DNA of 64,000 bases from Pseudomonas asplenii (GTDB lineage: Bacteria; Pseudomonadota; Gammaproteobacteria; Pseudomonadales; Pseudomonadaceae), in assembly GCF_001293465.1 (NCBI RefSeq), contig NZ_JSYZ01000002.1, positions 153,328-217,327 of the forward strand. The letters run 5' to 3'. How positions within the stretch are numbered: the stretch's first letter is position 1; each line of letters begins with the position of its first letter. The notes under the pieces are model-generated. The model saw only the letters and a program-made list of their open reading frames with translations, was not told the DNA's origin and did no database searches. Shown here piece by piece: positions 17,086 through 25,699 of the stretch. The position numbers and the translations under genes were made by a program.

Positions 17086-17820
17086 ATGGCAAACCAAGCG
17101 TCGATCACCGATGCGCCCGGCGAACAACGCCGGGCCAGTCGTAACTCCTTCACCGAAGGTTGCATCGATTCACTCCCCGTCTGCCTGACCTTCATGTTCC
17201 TTTTTTTCTCCATCGGGGCCGCCAGTCGGGATGCCGGGTTCACGGGCCTGCAGGCCCTGATCATGACCTTCACCGTGCATGCGGCGCCGCTGCAGGTGTT
17301 CCTCGCCCAACACGGCGCGAACCTGACGGTGATGTCGATCCTGTTCACCACGCTGGTGGTCAACTTCCGCTTCCTGATCATGTCCTCGGTGTTGACCGAG
17401 CACTTCAAGGGCGTGCCGCTGTGGAAGTCGTTGCTGTCCGCCCAGTTGCTGTCGATCTCCACCTTCACCCTGTCCAACGCCAAGAAGGGCATGATCGCCA
17501 ACGTCTACAACTATTACCTGGGCTGTGGCATCAGCACCCTGTCGATCGCCATCGTCGCCACCGGCCTGGGCTACTGGGTCAGCGGCGATCAGAACCCGCT
17601 GCTGCAATCGGTGATCGGCGTGATCCTGCCGATCCACTTCACCGTGCTCGCCTCACTCGCCTGGCCGAAACTCAAGCCGATGATCGCCACCGGTGCCGGC
17701 TTCGCCCTGACCCCGATCGTCGGTCGCTACCTGCACGACTACCAGATCTTCGTGGTGCCGTTCGCACTCGGAGCCGCCCTCCTGATCTGGGACGAACTGT
17801 TCGAACGGAAGAGCCAATGA
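17086..17820 (+). CDS. AzlC-family amino-acid export permease (large subunit)
   Basis: The 244-residue protein is highly hydrophobic with several membrane helices and the AzlC family opening (FTEGCIDSLPVCLTFMFLFFSIGAASRDAGF) and core (VVNFRFLIMSSVL). AzlC-AzlD (LIV-E family) pairs export branched-chain amino acids or analogues; BrnFE is the known example in Corynebacterium. It overlaps azlD by four bases (ATGA), which supports a two-subunit exporter. Its place among aminotransferase and dehydratase genes suggests it exports the product or an intermediate of this series; that is inference. Confidence 0.88.
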   Translation: MANQASITDAPGEQRRASRNSFTEGCIDSLPVCLTFMFLFFSIGAASRDAGFTGLQALIMTFTVHAAPLQVFLAQHGANLTVMSILFTTLVVNFRFLIMSSVLTEHFKGVPLWKSLLSAQLLSISTFTLSNAKKGMIANVYNYYLGCGISTLSIAIVATGLGYWVSGDQNPLLQSVIGVILPIHFTVLASLAWPKLKPMIATGAGFALTPIVGRYLHDYQIFVVPFALGAALLIWDELFERKSQ

Positions 17821-18161
17821 ACAACTGGACGCTTATCCTCGTCGCCTCGCTCGCCTCCTACGTGCTGCGCGCGCTGCCCATCCTGGTCTTTCACAAACTG
17901 CCGATCGCTTCCGATGGCTTGATCTATCGATTCCTCAACTATGCGGCCTTTGGCGTCATGGGCGGCATCATCTACTCCGCCCTGCTGGGCGAGCGTTACT
18001 ACGACGACTGGCTGGGGCACTTCGAAAACCCCACGGCCCTGCTGAAGCTGGCCACCCTGTGCCTCGCCGTCTTTCTCGCCGCGCGTTTCCGGGGAGTATT
18101 CAAGACACTCTTCATCTGCCTCGGCTTTTTCATCGCCATGACCTTCTTCGTAGGAGCTTGA
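17817..18161 (+). CDS. AzlD-family small exporter subunit
   Basis: The 114-residue membrane protein has about four hydrophobic helices and the AzlD pattern (ASLASYVLRALPILVF, AAFGVMGGIIYSALL, FKTLFICLGFFIAM). It works with AzlC as the second subunit of a LIV-E exporter. Its ATG lies within the azlC stop (ATGA), so the two are translationally coupled. The next gene begins only 4 bp after it. Confidence 0.87.
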   Translation: MNNWTLILVASLASYVLRALPILVFHKLPIASDGLIYRFLNYAAFGVMGGIIYSALLGERYYDDWLGHFENPTALLKLATLCLAVFLAARFRGVFKTLFICLGFFIAMTFFVGA

Positions 18162-18165
18162 TGCA

Positions 18166-19431
18166 ATGCCCGACTCTCGCCCGACACAGCCAGACCTGGA
18201 GAAACTGCGTGCACGCCACGCCGAACTTCGCGACCGCCAACAGCCGATCAACATGACCCGCGGCCTGCCATCGCCGGAGCAGATCGCCCTGTCCCATGAC
18301 TTTCTAAGCCTGCCCGGCAGCCACCCGTTCGCCTCCGCCGACGGCCAGGACTGGCTCAACTACGGTGGGCTGCAGGGCGTCAAGGAGGTCCGTGAGCTGT
18401 TCGGCCCGGCGCTGCTGGGGCTTCCCGCCGACCAGGTGGCCATCGGCGAGAACTCCAGCCTGGCGCTGATGCATGAAGCCATCGGCCATGCCTGGATCCG
18501 GGGCTTCGCCGGCATGCAGCCGTGGGGCAAGGCCGACAAGGTGCGCTTCATCTGCCCTGAACCTGGCTACGACCGGCACTTCTCGATCTGCGAGTATTAC
18601 GGCATCGAGATGGTCCCCGTGGTGTTGAACGAAGACGGGCCGGACATGGACGAGGTCGAACGGCTGGTCGCCAGCGACCCGAGCATTCGAGGCATGTGGT
18701 GCGTTCCCCGGCACGCCAACCCCAACGGCGCGATCTACAGCCAGCAAGTGGTCAACCGACTGGCCAGCATGTTGACCGCAGCCCGGGATTTCCGGTTGTT
18801 CTGGGACAACGCCTATGCGGTCCACGACTTCCACGACCACACCGAGCCGGCCCCCGACGTCTACGCGGCCTGCGTCCGCGCAAACAACCCGGAGCGGGCG
18901 ATCCTGTTCGCCTCGACCTCGAAAATGGTCATTCCCAGTTCCGGCATCGCGATGATCGGCGGCAGTCCCGAAACCCTGCGCTGGTGGCTGCAGTGCCGCC
19001 AGTACAAGACGATCGGCCCGGACAAGGTCAATCAGGTCAGACACCTGATGTTCTTCCAGACGGCGGACAACCTCAGGGCCCACATGAAGCGCCATGGCCA
19101 ATCCCTGGGGGCGAAGTTCCAGCGGGTCCGGCAGATCTTCAGCCAGCACCTGACAGGCCTGCCGGAGGTCAGTTGGTCACATCCCAGCGGTGGTTATTTC
19201 ATCACCCTGCTGGTGCCCGAAGGGCTGGCCGGACGGGTTGTGGATATCGCCCAGGAGGCAGGCGTGAAAATGACCCCCGCCGGGGCCACCCACTGCCATG
19301 GTCACGATGCCCGGCAACGCCACCTGCGCATTGCGCCGTCCTACCTCAACCTCGCGCAGATCGAGCAGGCAGCCGAGGTCATCGCCAACTCGGTAAGGCT
19401 GGCCTGCGCCGAGCGCGAGCCCGGCCACTGA
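18166..19431 (+). CDS. Aspartate-aminotransferase-like PLP enzyme (subgroup Ic type)
   Basis: The 421-residue protein has the opening PINMTRGLPSPEQIALS and overall length of the Asp_aminotransf (subgroup Ic, Corynebacterium AspT-like) PLP family. The cofactor-binding Asn is in PRHANPNGAIY, the Asp/Tyr pair in FWDNAYAVHDF, and the PLP lysine in STSKMVIPSSG. C-terminal Arg residues in RHLRIAPSYLN would bind the substrate carboxylate. It starts 4 bp after azlD. The true amino donor and acceptor are unknown. Aspartate/oxaloacetate chemistry is the family precedent. Confidence 0.82.
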   Translation: MPDSRPTQPDLEKLRARHAELRDRQQPINMTRGLPSPEQIALSHDFLSLPGSHPFASADGQDWLNYGGLQGVKEVRELFGPALLGLPADQVAIGENSSLALMHEAIGHAWIRGFAGMQPWGKADKVRFICPEPGYDRHFSICEYYGIEMVPVVLNEDGPDMDEVERLVASDPSIRGMWCVPRHANPNGAIYSQQVVNRLASMLTAARDFRLFWDNAYAVHDFHDHTEPAPDVYAACVRANNPERAILFASTSKMVIPSSGIAMIGGSPETLRWWLQCRQYKTIGPDKVNQVRHLMFFQTADNLRAHMKRHGQSLGAKFQRVRQIFSQHLTGLPEVSWSHPSGGYFITLLVPEGLAGRVVDIAQEAGVKMTPAGATHCHGHDARQRHLRIAPSYLNLAQIEQAAEVIANSVRLACAEREPGH

Positions 19432-19451
19432 CGACCTGCCCGGCACCCTGG

Positions 19452-19474
19452 CATGACGGGCAGCCCCCGTCATG
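19452..19474 (+). other. Intercistronic hairpin before the dehydratase gene
   Basis: A perfect 9-bp stem (CATGACGGG / CCCGTCATG) with a 5-nt loop lies in the 73-bp gap. No U tract follows, and the next gene has its own AGGAG site. Confidence 0.45.
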
Positions 19475-19504
19475 TCGTTTCATCGCACCACTCCAGGAGT
19501 CGCC

Positions 19505-20494
19505 ATGAGCGAACTGTCATTGCCCACTGCACAGGATGTGCAGGCTGCCGCCCTACGCCTTGCGGGGCACGTACGGCGCACCCCGGTGTTCACCTCCTCC
19601 ACCCTCGACACCTGGCTGGGAAACCGGGTCCATTTCAAATGCGAGCAGTTCCAGCGCATGGGGGCGTTCAAGATACGCGGCGCGCTCAACGCCCTGATGC
19701 AACTCGATGCCACCGCCAGGCAGCGGGGCGTGGTGGCCTACTCCTCGGGCAACCACGCCCAGGGGATAGCCCTGGCCGCGCGGGAGCTCGGGATTCCCGC
19801 CGTGATCGTCATGCCCTCGGACGCGCCAGCCGCGAAGAAGGCCGCGACACTGGGCTACGGCGCGTCCGTGGTCGAATATGACCGCCACGCCGAAGATCGC
19901 CTGGCGATCGCCCGACAACTGCAACAGGACCACGACTACACGTTTATCCCGCCATTCGATCACCCCGATATCATTGCCGGGCAAGGCACCGCCGCCCTGG
20001 AACTGTTCGAAGAGGTGGGGCAACTGGACGCGCTCCTGGTACCGGTGGGCGGCGGCGGACTGATTGCCGGCACGGCGCTGATCGCCAGCTCGATGTCTCC
20101 GGCCTGCGAGATCTTCGGAGTGGAACCGGAGGCCGGCAACGATGCGCAGCGTTCTCTGCACTCGGGCTCACTGGTCGCCATCGCCACACCCATTACCATC
20201 GCCGACGGAGCCCAGAGCCAGTCACTGGGCAAACTGACCTTTCCGATCATCCGGGAACGGGTCACAGACATCGTGACCGTCACCGACGAGGAGTTGCTGC
20301 GGGCCATGCATTTCCTCGCCGAAAGAATGAATCTCGTCGTCGAACCCACCGGCTGCCTGGCGGCGGCCGCAGCGTTCAAGATGCGCGAACAGCTTCGGGG
20401 CAAACGGGTTGGCGTGATATTGTCAGGTGGAAATGTGGACCTCGCACACTACGCCCGCCTGCTGCTCGAGCTGCCCGGGCCCTCGGGGCACTAG
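19505..20494 (+). CDS. Serine racemase / threonine (hydroxyaspartate) dehydratase-like PLP enzyme
   Basis: This fold-type II PLP enzyme has 329 residues and no C-terminal ACT domain. Motifs are the PLP lysine in RMGAFKIRGAL, the substrate loop SSGNHAQG, the phosphate-binding loop VGGGGLIAG, and SGGNVD near the end. Length and the MGAFK-x-RGA variant resemble serine racemases and L-threo-3-hydroxyaspartate ammonia-lyases more than biosynthetic IlvA. Family precedent allows serine, threonine or hydroxyaspartate as substrate; none can be chosen from sequence. The ATG at 19505 follows AGGAG. It is 73 bp after the aminotransferase and 27 bp before the last gene of the series. Confidence 0.82.
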   Translation: MSELSLPTAQDVQAAALRLAGHVRRTPVFTSSTLDTWLGNRVHFKCEQFQRMGAFKIRGALNALMQLDATARQRGVVAYSSGNHAQGIALAARELGIPAVIVMPSDAPAAKKAATLGYGASVVEYDRHAEDRLAIARQLQQDHDYTFIPPFDHPDIIAGQGTAALELFEEVGQLDALLVPVGGGGLIAGTALIASSMSPACEIFGVEPEAGNDAQRSLHSGSLVAIATPITIADGAQSQSLGKLTFPIIRERVTDIVTVTDEELLRAMHFLAERMNLVVEPTGCLAAAAAFKMREQLRGKRVGVILSGGNVDLAHYARLLLELPGPSGH

Positions 20495-20521
20495 TGCATA
20501 GAACATGGAGAGAAACTCGTT

Positions 20522-20941
20522 ATGAAGGACCGGCTCATAGACGCCCAGACCCTGCTCGGCCTTGCCGTGGAATCATCGGGCATAACGGTGGACTGTGCCT
20601 GCCTTCGGCGCAATCTGCAGGGTTGGAGCAGTTGGCCGGTGGGCTATCAGGAAGAAGCCTTTACAGCGATCGGCACGCTGTCGAAGTACCCTCCGGAAGA
20701 GGCGGTCATCGACGAGTACCACCCCGAGGGCACGACCTACTGGTCACCCGAGGCCCCCATCGCACCGCTCTATTACCCCTACAACCAGTCCACCGTGTGG
20801 TGCTGTTCCCATTGCAGGCGCCTGTACCTTCGCCACAACGATGACGGTGCCTACCATGTGGAACGGCGTATCCGCAGCGTTCAACCAGAACGGGTGGTCG
20901 ACGCTCCCCACGCCAACGACGGCCGCGAACCGGGTTGGTGA
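20522..20941 (+). CDS. Orphan small protein with a cysteine cluster
   Basis: I do not recognise this 139-residue protein. It is soluble, has no signal peptide, and carries five cysteines: C25 and C27 (DCACL) and C94, C95, C98 (WCCSHC), with His at 97, 105, 112 and 130. The layout could bind a metal. It is rich in Trp, Tyr and Pro in the middle (TYWSPEAPIAPLYYPYNQS). It starts 27 bp after the dehydratase gene on the same strand and ends 17 bp before the convergent nhaP-like gene, so it is the last gene of the quorum-controlled series. Codon use looks like its neighbours. A carrier, a metal chaperone or an enzyme are all possible. Confidence 0.75.
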   Translation: MKDRLIDAQTLLGLAVESSGITVDCACLRRNLQGWSSWPVGYQEEAFTAIGTLSKYPPEEAVIDEYHPEGTTYWSPEAPIAPLYYPYNQSTVWCCSHCRRLYLRHNDDGAYHVERRIRSVQPERVVDAPHANDGREPGW

Positions 20942-20958
20942 GCCCGCCAGCCCCGGCG

Positions 20959-22605
20959 CTATTTCACCTGCCCCAGATTGGCCTCGCTCAGGTCCAGTTC
21001 ACCCAGCACCTCACGCAACGCATCATCCCCGATCTGGTGGTGACGCCGCAGGCTGTAAAGCTCCAGGCGCTGTGCCCGCAGCGCCTTCAAGCGCAGGCGC
21101 CGCTCCAGCAGGTCCATCTGGAAGGCCAGGGCCTGGGCCTCGGCGGAATCGTTGAACACCTCCAGTTGATGCCGATACTCGGACATGATCCGCGCCTTCA
21201 GTTCGGTGGCCAGCGCCGCCTGGGCAGCATCCGCGACAGCATTGGGCTCGGCCGCTTCCTCGATTTCCAGGGCACGGATCGCCGCCTCGGCGGTGCGCCG
21301 CCAGGCCTCGCGGACCTCATGGCGACGGGCATCGTCCGGGCTCGGCGCGACATCGCGCAACAACACCGGCAAGGCGACACAGGCCGCCACCAGCGACAAC
21401 AGGATCACCCCCGCGGCAATGAAGATCAGCAGGTCACGCTCGGGGAAATCGGTGCCCGGAGCGATCAGCAGCGGCACCGACATCACACCGGCCAGGGTCA
21501 CCGCCCCGCGCACGCCGCCAAACGTCAACAGCCAGCAGGAACGCGCCTTGGGCATCGACGTCAGTTCACTTTTGCCGCGCCAGCGACGCAGCAGCACCGA
21601 CAGCCGCCAGATGCTCTGTACCCAGACATAACGCAATACCAGCAGCACCAGGAAGATCGCCAGCACATCCAGGCAACGATAGAGAAGCGTCGGCCACAGC
21701 GAGGTTTCATGGCTGGCCACCGCCTTGACGATATCCGGCAATTGCAGGCCCAGCAGCAGGAAGATCAGGCCGTTGAAGGCAAACTCCAGCAGTGACCAGA
21801 CGCTGCGATTGAGCAGCCGGGTGCTGGTCTGCCGGGGTAGCAGATCGAGCCAGCTCTGCATCATCCCCGCCGCCACCGCCGACAGGATACCCGAGACACC
21901 CAGACGCTCGGCCAGGACATAGGCGGCAAACGGCAACAGCAACATGAACACCACATGGGTCGCCGGATCGTCCCAGCCGCGGGCAATCATCCAGGCCCTG
22001 AGCCGCCCGACCAGCCAGCTCAACACGACACCGGTGGCCAGCCCGCCGATGGCGACCAGCAGGAACGTGAGGCTGGCGCTGGCCAGGGAAAACACCCCGG
22101 TGATGGCCGCCGCCAGGGCGAACTTGAAGGTCACCAGGCCCGAGGCGTCGTTCATCAGCGCCTCGCCCTGCAACATGTGCATCAACGGCGTGGGCAGGCG
22201 GTTCTGGGCAATCGCCGAAACCGCCACGGCATCGGTGGGCGACAGCACCGCGGCCAGGGCAAAGGCCACCGGCAGGGGAATGCCCGGCAATAACCAGTGG
22301 ATGAAGCAACCGGCACCGACCACGGTGAACAGCACCAGCCCCACCGCCAAGGTCAGCACCGGACCGCGCAAACGCCAGAACTCGCGCTTGGGCATGCGCC
22401 AACCATCGGAGAACAGCAGCGGTGGCAGGAACATGAAGAGAAACAGCTCGGGGTCCAGGGCAACGTGCAGGCCGAGGGTCGGCCACGCCAGCGCCGCGCC
22501 CGCGGCGATCTGCACCAGGGGCAAGGGCAATGGAATCACCCGCGCCAGCAACCGCGAGACGCCGACCAGCATCAGCAGAATGAGGACGGTGTAGGCGGTT
22601 TGCAT
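20959..22605 (-). CDS. CPA1-family Na+/H+ antiporter (NhaP type)
   Basis: The 548-residue protein has about twelve membrane helices and then a cytosolic helical tail rich in charged residues (from about residue 410 to the end). Typical CPA1 motifs are FLPPLLFSDGWRM, AAVLSPTDAVAVSAI with the transport Asp, and GEALMNDASGLV with the second acidic pair. It exchanges Na+ or K+ for H+ and helps pH and salt balance. I start at the ATG at 22605 after GGGAAG rather than the TTG at 22620. In PAO1, as I recall, this gene (PA3660) directly follows dapC (PA3659), so it marks the right border of the island. Confidence 0.9.
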   Translation of the reverse strand: MQTAYTVLILLMLVGVSRLLARVIPLPLPLVQIAAGAALAWPTLGLHVALDPELFLFMFLPPLLFSDGWRMPKREFWRLRGPVLTLAVGLVLFTVVGAGCFIHWLLPGIPLPVAFALAAVLSPTDAVAVSAIAQNRLPTPLMHMLQGEALMNDASGLVTFKFALAAAITGVFSLASASLTFLLVAIGGLATGVVLSWLVGRLRAWMIARGWDDPATHVVFMLLLPFAAYVLAERLGVSGILSAVAAGMMQSWLDLLPRQTSTRLLNRSVWSLLEFAFNGLIFLLLGLQLPDIVKAVASHETSLWPTLLYRCLDVLAIFLVLLVLRYVWVQSIWRLSVLLRRWRGKSELTSMPKARSCWLLTFGGVRGAVTLAGVMSVPLLIAPGTDFPERDLLIFIAAGVILLSLVAACVALPVLLRDVAPSPDDARRHEVREAWRRTAEAAIRALEIEEAAEPNAVADAAQAALATELKARIMSEYRHQLEVFNDSAEAQALAFQMDLLERRLRLKALRAQRLELYSLRRHHQIGDDALREVLGELDLSEANLGQVK

Positions 22606-22822
22606 AAGGCGACTTCCCAATCGTTCAACAAGCTATCCGGCAACAATCAGCCGCCAAAGTGCCATATTAACCGCTTAATCTGCCGCGCGGACGTTGCACC
22701 AAGGTCGCAAGGGCGATTCCTGCCAGCCGAACGGACAGGTACGGGGTTGGCCCCGAACCGACTCGGCCATGGCATAATTACCGACTGTTCATCTCGCATA
22801 TCTGCAAAAGGGGGCAATTCCC

Positions 22823-23185
22823 GTGACCGATACGAGCAACACATTGCGCCTTTTCGGAATCAAGGCCTGCGACACCATGAAAAAGGCTCGCACCTGGCTG
22901 GAAGAACACGCGATAGCCTACGACTTCCATGACTACAAGACCGCCGGCATCGACCGCGAGAACCTGACCCGCTGGTGCAACGAGCATGGCTGGGAAGTGC
23001 TGCTCAACCGCGCCGGCACCACCTTTCGCAAGCTCGACGATGCCAGCAAGGCCGATCTCGACCAGGCGAAGGCGATCGAGCTGATGCTCGCCCAACCCTC
23101 GATGATCAAGCGCCCGGTGCTCGATCTCGGCAACCGAACCCTGATTGGCTTCAAGCCAGATAGCTACGCGGCGGCCCTCAACTGA
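22823..23185 (+). CDS. yffB: ArsC/Spx-family reductase-like protein YffB
   Basis: The 120-residue thioredoxin-fold protein has the ArsC/Spx N-terminus LRLFGIKACDTMKKARTWLEEH with a single active-type Cys and the later RTFR-like GTTFRKLDD segment. YffB proteins are related to arsenate reductases but lack their arsenate-specific surroundings; glutathione-dependent thiol reduction is suggested. The start is a GTG after a GGGGGCAA stretch. It precedes dapD by 46 bp and is conserved there in Pseudomonas (PA3664 neighbourhood). Confidence 0.85.
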   Translation: MTDTSNTLRLFGIKACDTMKKARTWLEEHAIAYDFHDYKTAGIDRENLTRWCNEHGWEVLLNRAGTTFRKLDDASKADLDQAKAIELMLAQPSMIKRPVLDLGNRTLIGFKPDSYAAALN

Positions 23186-23231
23186 GCCAGAGTGCTCAGG
23201 GCCCCCACTCAATTTCGCAAGAGGTAACTGC

Positions 23232-24266
23232 ATGTCCACTACTCTGTTCAGCCTGGGCTTCGGTGTCGGTACCCAGAATCGTCAAGGTGCCTGGCTGGAA
23301 GTGTTCTACGCACAGCCACTGATCCAGCCATCGGCCGACCTGATCGCGACGGTCGCCCCGGTACTGGGCTACACCGGCGGCAACCAGGCCATCAGCTTCA
23401 CCCCCGCGCAGGCCTCGCAACTGGCCGAAGCCGTCAAGGGCATCGACGCCGCACAGGCCGCCCTGCTGACCCGCCTGGCCGAAAGCCACAAGCCGCTGGT
23501 CGCCACCCTGCTGGCCGAAGACGCCCAACTGAGCTCCACCCCCGAGGCCTACCTCAAGCTGCACCTGCTGTCCCACCGCCTGGTCAAGCCGCACGGCCTG
23601 AGCCTGGCTGGCGTGTTCCCGCTGCTGCCGAACGTGGCCTGGACCAGCCAGGGCGCGATCGACCTGGCCGAACTGGCCGAACACCAGCTCGAAGCGCGCC
23701 TGCGTGGCGAACTGCTGGAAGTGTTCTCGGTGGACAAGTTCCCGAAAATGACCGACTACGTGGTGCCGAGCGGCGTGCGTATCGCTGACAGCGCACGTAT
23801 CCGCCTGGGTGCCTACATCGGCGAAGGCACCACCGTGATGCACGAAGGCTTCGTCAACTTCAACGCCGGCACCGAAGGCCCGGGCATGATCGAAGGCCGT
23901 GTCTCGGCTGGCGTGTTCGTCGGCAAGGGTTCCGACCTGGGTGGCGGATGCTCGACCATGGGCACCCTGTCGGGCGGCGGCAACATCGTGATCAAGGTCG
24001 GCGAAGGCTGCCTGATCGGCGCCAACGCCGGTATCGGTATCCCGCTGGGTGACCGCAACACCGTCGAGTCGGGCCTGTACGTGACCGCCGGTACCAAGGT
24101 CGCGCTGCTCGATGAAAACAACCAGTTGGTCAAGGTGGTCAAGGCCCGTGACCTGGCCGGCCAACCGGACCTGCTGTTCCGTCGCAACTCGGAAACCGGC
24201 GCCGTGGAATGCAAGACCCACAAGTCGGCCATCGAGCTGAACGAAGCGCTGCACGCGCACAACTGA
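23232..24266 (+). CDS. dapD: Tetrahydrodipicolinate N-succinyltransferase (Pseudomonas type)
   Basis: DapD adds succinyl from succinyl-CoA to tetrahydrodipicolinate, opening the succinylase branch of lysine/DAP synthesis. The 344-residue protein has an N-terminal helical domain and a C-terminal left-handed beta-helix with hexapeptide repeats (RIADSARIRLGAYIGEGTTVMH, VGKGSDLGGGCSTMG). It belongs to the long form found in pseudomonads and actinobacteria rather than the 274-residue E. coli form. The ATG at 23232 follows GAGGT. dapC and dapE of the same branch lie within 12 kb on either side. Confidence 0.95.
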   Translation: MSTTLFSLGFGVGTQNRQGAWLEVFYAQPLIQPSADLIATVAPVLGYTGGNQAISFTPAQASQLAEAVKGIDAAQAALLTRLAESHKPLVATLLAEDAQLSSTPEAYLKLHLLSHRLVKPHGLSLAGVFPLLPNVAWTSQGAIDLAELAEHQLEARLRGELLEVFSVDKFPKMTDYVVPSGVRIADSARIRLGAYIGEGTTVMHEGFVNFNAGTEGPGMIEGRVSAGVFVGKGSDLGGGCSTMGTLSGGGNIVIKVGEGCLIGANAGIGIPLGDRNTVESGLYVTAGTKVALLDENNQLVKVVKARDLAGQPDLLFRRNSETGAVECKTHKSAIELNEALHAHN

Positions 24267-24282
24267 TGGCGCCCTCCCTCTG

Positions 24283-24462
24283 GGAGCCGGCTTGCTGGCG
24301 ATAGCGATGTTCCAGGCAGCAGGGATGCAGGCTGCTGGAATCGCTTTCGCCTGTAGCAGCCGAGCTTGCCCGCGAAAGAGCCCGCGAAGCCTTTGACGGC
24401 CTCAAGAGCCCTTTCGCGGGCAAGTCGGATCGCCGCACCGCCGGCTCCTACAGGTTTTCGTT
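24283..24462. repeat. REP/REPIN palindromes between dapD and csdA
   Basis: The gap holds Pseudomonas REP-type sequence in both orientations, including GCTTGCCCGCGAAAG and its partner CTTTCGCGGGCAAG, flanked by GGAGCCGGC and GCCGGCTCCTACAG. These are non-autonomous palindromes spread by a RAYT transposase encoded elsewhere; none is in this window. Confidence 0.75.
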
Positions 24463-24493
24463 TCCCCCGCCCACGCTGAACAGGGCCCACACC

Positions 24494-25699
24494 ATGCTGA
24501 TACCCTCCCCCTGGCGTGCCGACTTCCCGGCCCTCGCCGCTCTGCAACGGCAGGACCAGACCTACCTGGACAGCGCCGCCACCACGCAGAAACCCCAGGC
24601 CCTGCTCGACGCCCTGACGCATTACTACGCCAACGGCGCAGCCAACGTGCACCGTGCCCAGCACCTGCCCGGCGCCCACGCGACCCAGGTCTTCGAAGAC
24701 AGCCGGCTGAAGGTCGGCCAATGGCTGGGGGCTGGCGACAGCGGGCAGGTCATCTTCACCCACGGTGCCACTGCGGCACTGAACCTCCTGGCCTACGGTC
24801 TGGAGCCACTATTGCAACAGGGCGATGAACTGGTCGTCAGCGCCCTGGAACACCACGCCAACCTGTTGCCCTGGCAACAACTGGCACAACGCCGCGGGCT
24901 CAAGCTGGTGGTCCTGCCGATCAACGCCGCCGGCCTGATCGACCTCGACGCCGCGCTCGGCCTGATCGGTGAGCGAACCCGCCTGCTGGCCGTCAGCCAA
25001 CTGTCCAACGTGCTCGGTGCCTGGCAGCCGCTGCCGCAGCTGTTGGCCCGGGCGAAAGCCTGCGGCGCCCTGACGGTCGTCGACGGCGCACAGGGCGTCG
25101 TGCACGGTCGTCATGACGTGCAGGCGCTGGGTTGCGACTTCTACGTGTTTTCCAGCCACAAGCTCTACGGCCCCGACGGACTGGGCGTGCTCTATGGTCG
25201 CAACGAAGCGCTGCGGCAACTGCGCCACTGGCAGTTCGGCGGCGAGATGGTCCAGGACGCCGACTACCAGCACGCCAGCTTCCGCCCCGCCCCCCTCGGA
25301 TTCGAAGCCGGAACGCCGCCGATTGCCAGTGTGATCGGCCTGGGCGCGACCCTCGACTATCTCGCCGGGCTGGACCAGGCCGCGGTGCTCGCCCACGAAG
25401 CGGCGCTGCACGCCCATCTGCTGCAGGGCCTCAGGGTACGCAACGGTATCCAGTTGCTGGGCGAGCCGCAGTTGGCATTGGCCAGTTTCACCGTCGAAGG
25501 CGTGCACAGTGCCGACCTCGCCCACCTGCTGACCGAGCAGGGCATTGCCGTCCGCGCCGGCCATCACTGCGCGATGCCGTTGATGAAGCGACTCGGGCTG
25601 AGCGGGGCGATCCGCGTGTCGCTGGGGCTGTACAACGATTCCGATGACCTGGAGCGCTTCTTCGAGGCACTGGACCAGGCCCTGGAGCTGTTGCGATGA
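24494..25699 (+). CDS. csdA: Cysteine desulfurase, CsdA/SufS type
   Basis: CsdA takes sulfur from cysteine as a persulfide and passes it to CsdE for Fe-S clusters and tRNA thiolation. The 401-residue group II enzyme has YLDSAATTQKP at the N-terminus, ALEHHANLLPW with the cofactor His, SSHKLYGPDGLG with the PLP lysine, and RAGHHCAMP with the active-site Cys close to the C-terminus, as in group II. Its stop overlaps the csdE start (ATGA), so the pair is coupled. Confidence 0.93.
   Translation: MLIPSPWRADFPALAALQRQDQTYLDSAATTQKPQALLDALTHYYANGAANVHRAQHLPGAHATQVFEDSRLKVGQWLGAGDSGQVIFTHGATAALNLLAYGLEPLLQQGDELVVSALEHHANLLPWQQLAQRRGLKLVVLPINAAGLIDLDAALGLIGERTRLLAVSQLSNVLGAWQPLPQLLARAKACGALTVVDGAQGVVHGRHDVQALGCDFYVFSSHKLYGPDGLGVLYGRNEALRQLRHWQFGGEMVQDADYQHASFRPAPLGFEAGTPPIASVIGLGATLDYLAGLDQAAVLAHEAALHAHLLQGLRVRNGIQLLGEPQLALASFTVEGVHSADLAHLLTEQGIAVRAGHHCAMPLMKRLGLSGAIRVSLGLYNDSDDLERFFEALDQALELLR

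Noticed and set aside
13254..20958. Prophage or integrative element around the quorum island
   Set aside because: There is no integrase, transposase, phage structural gene, tRNA target or direct repeat that I can see at the borders.
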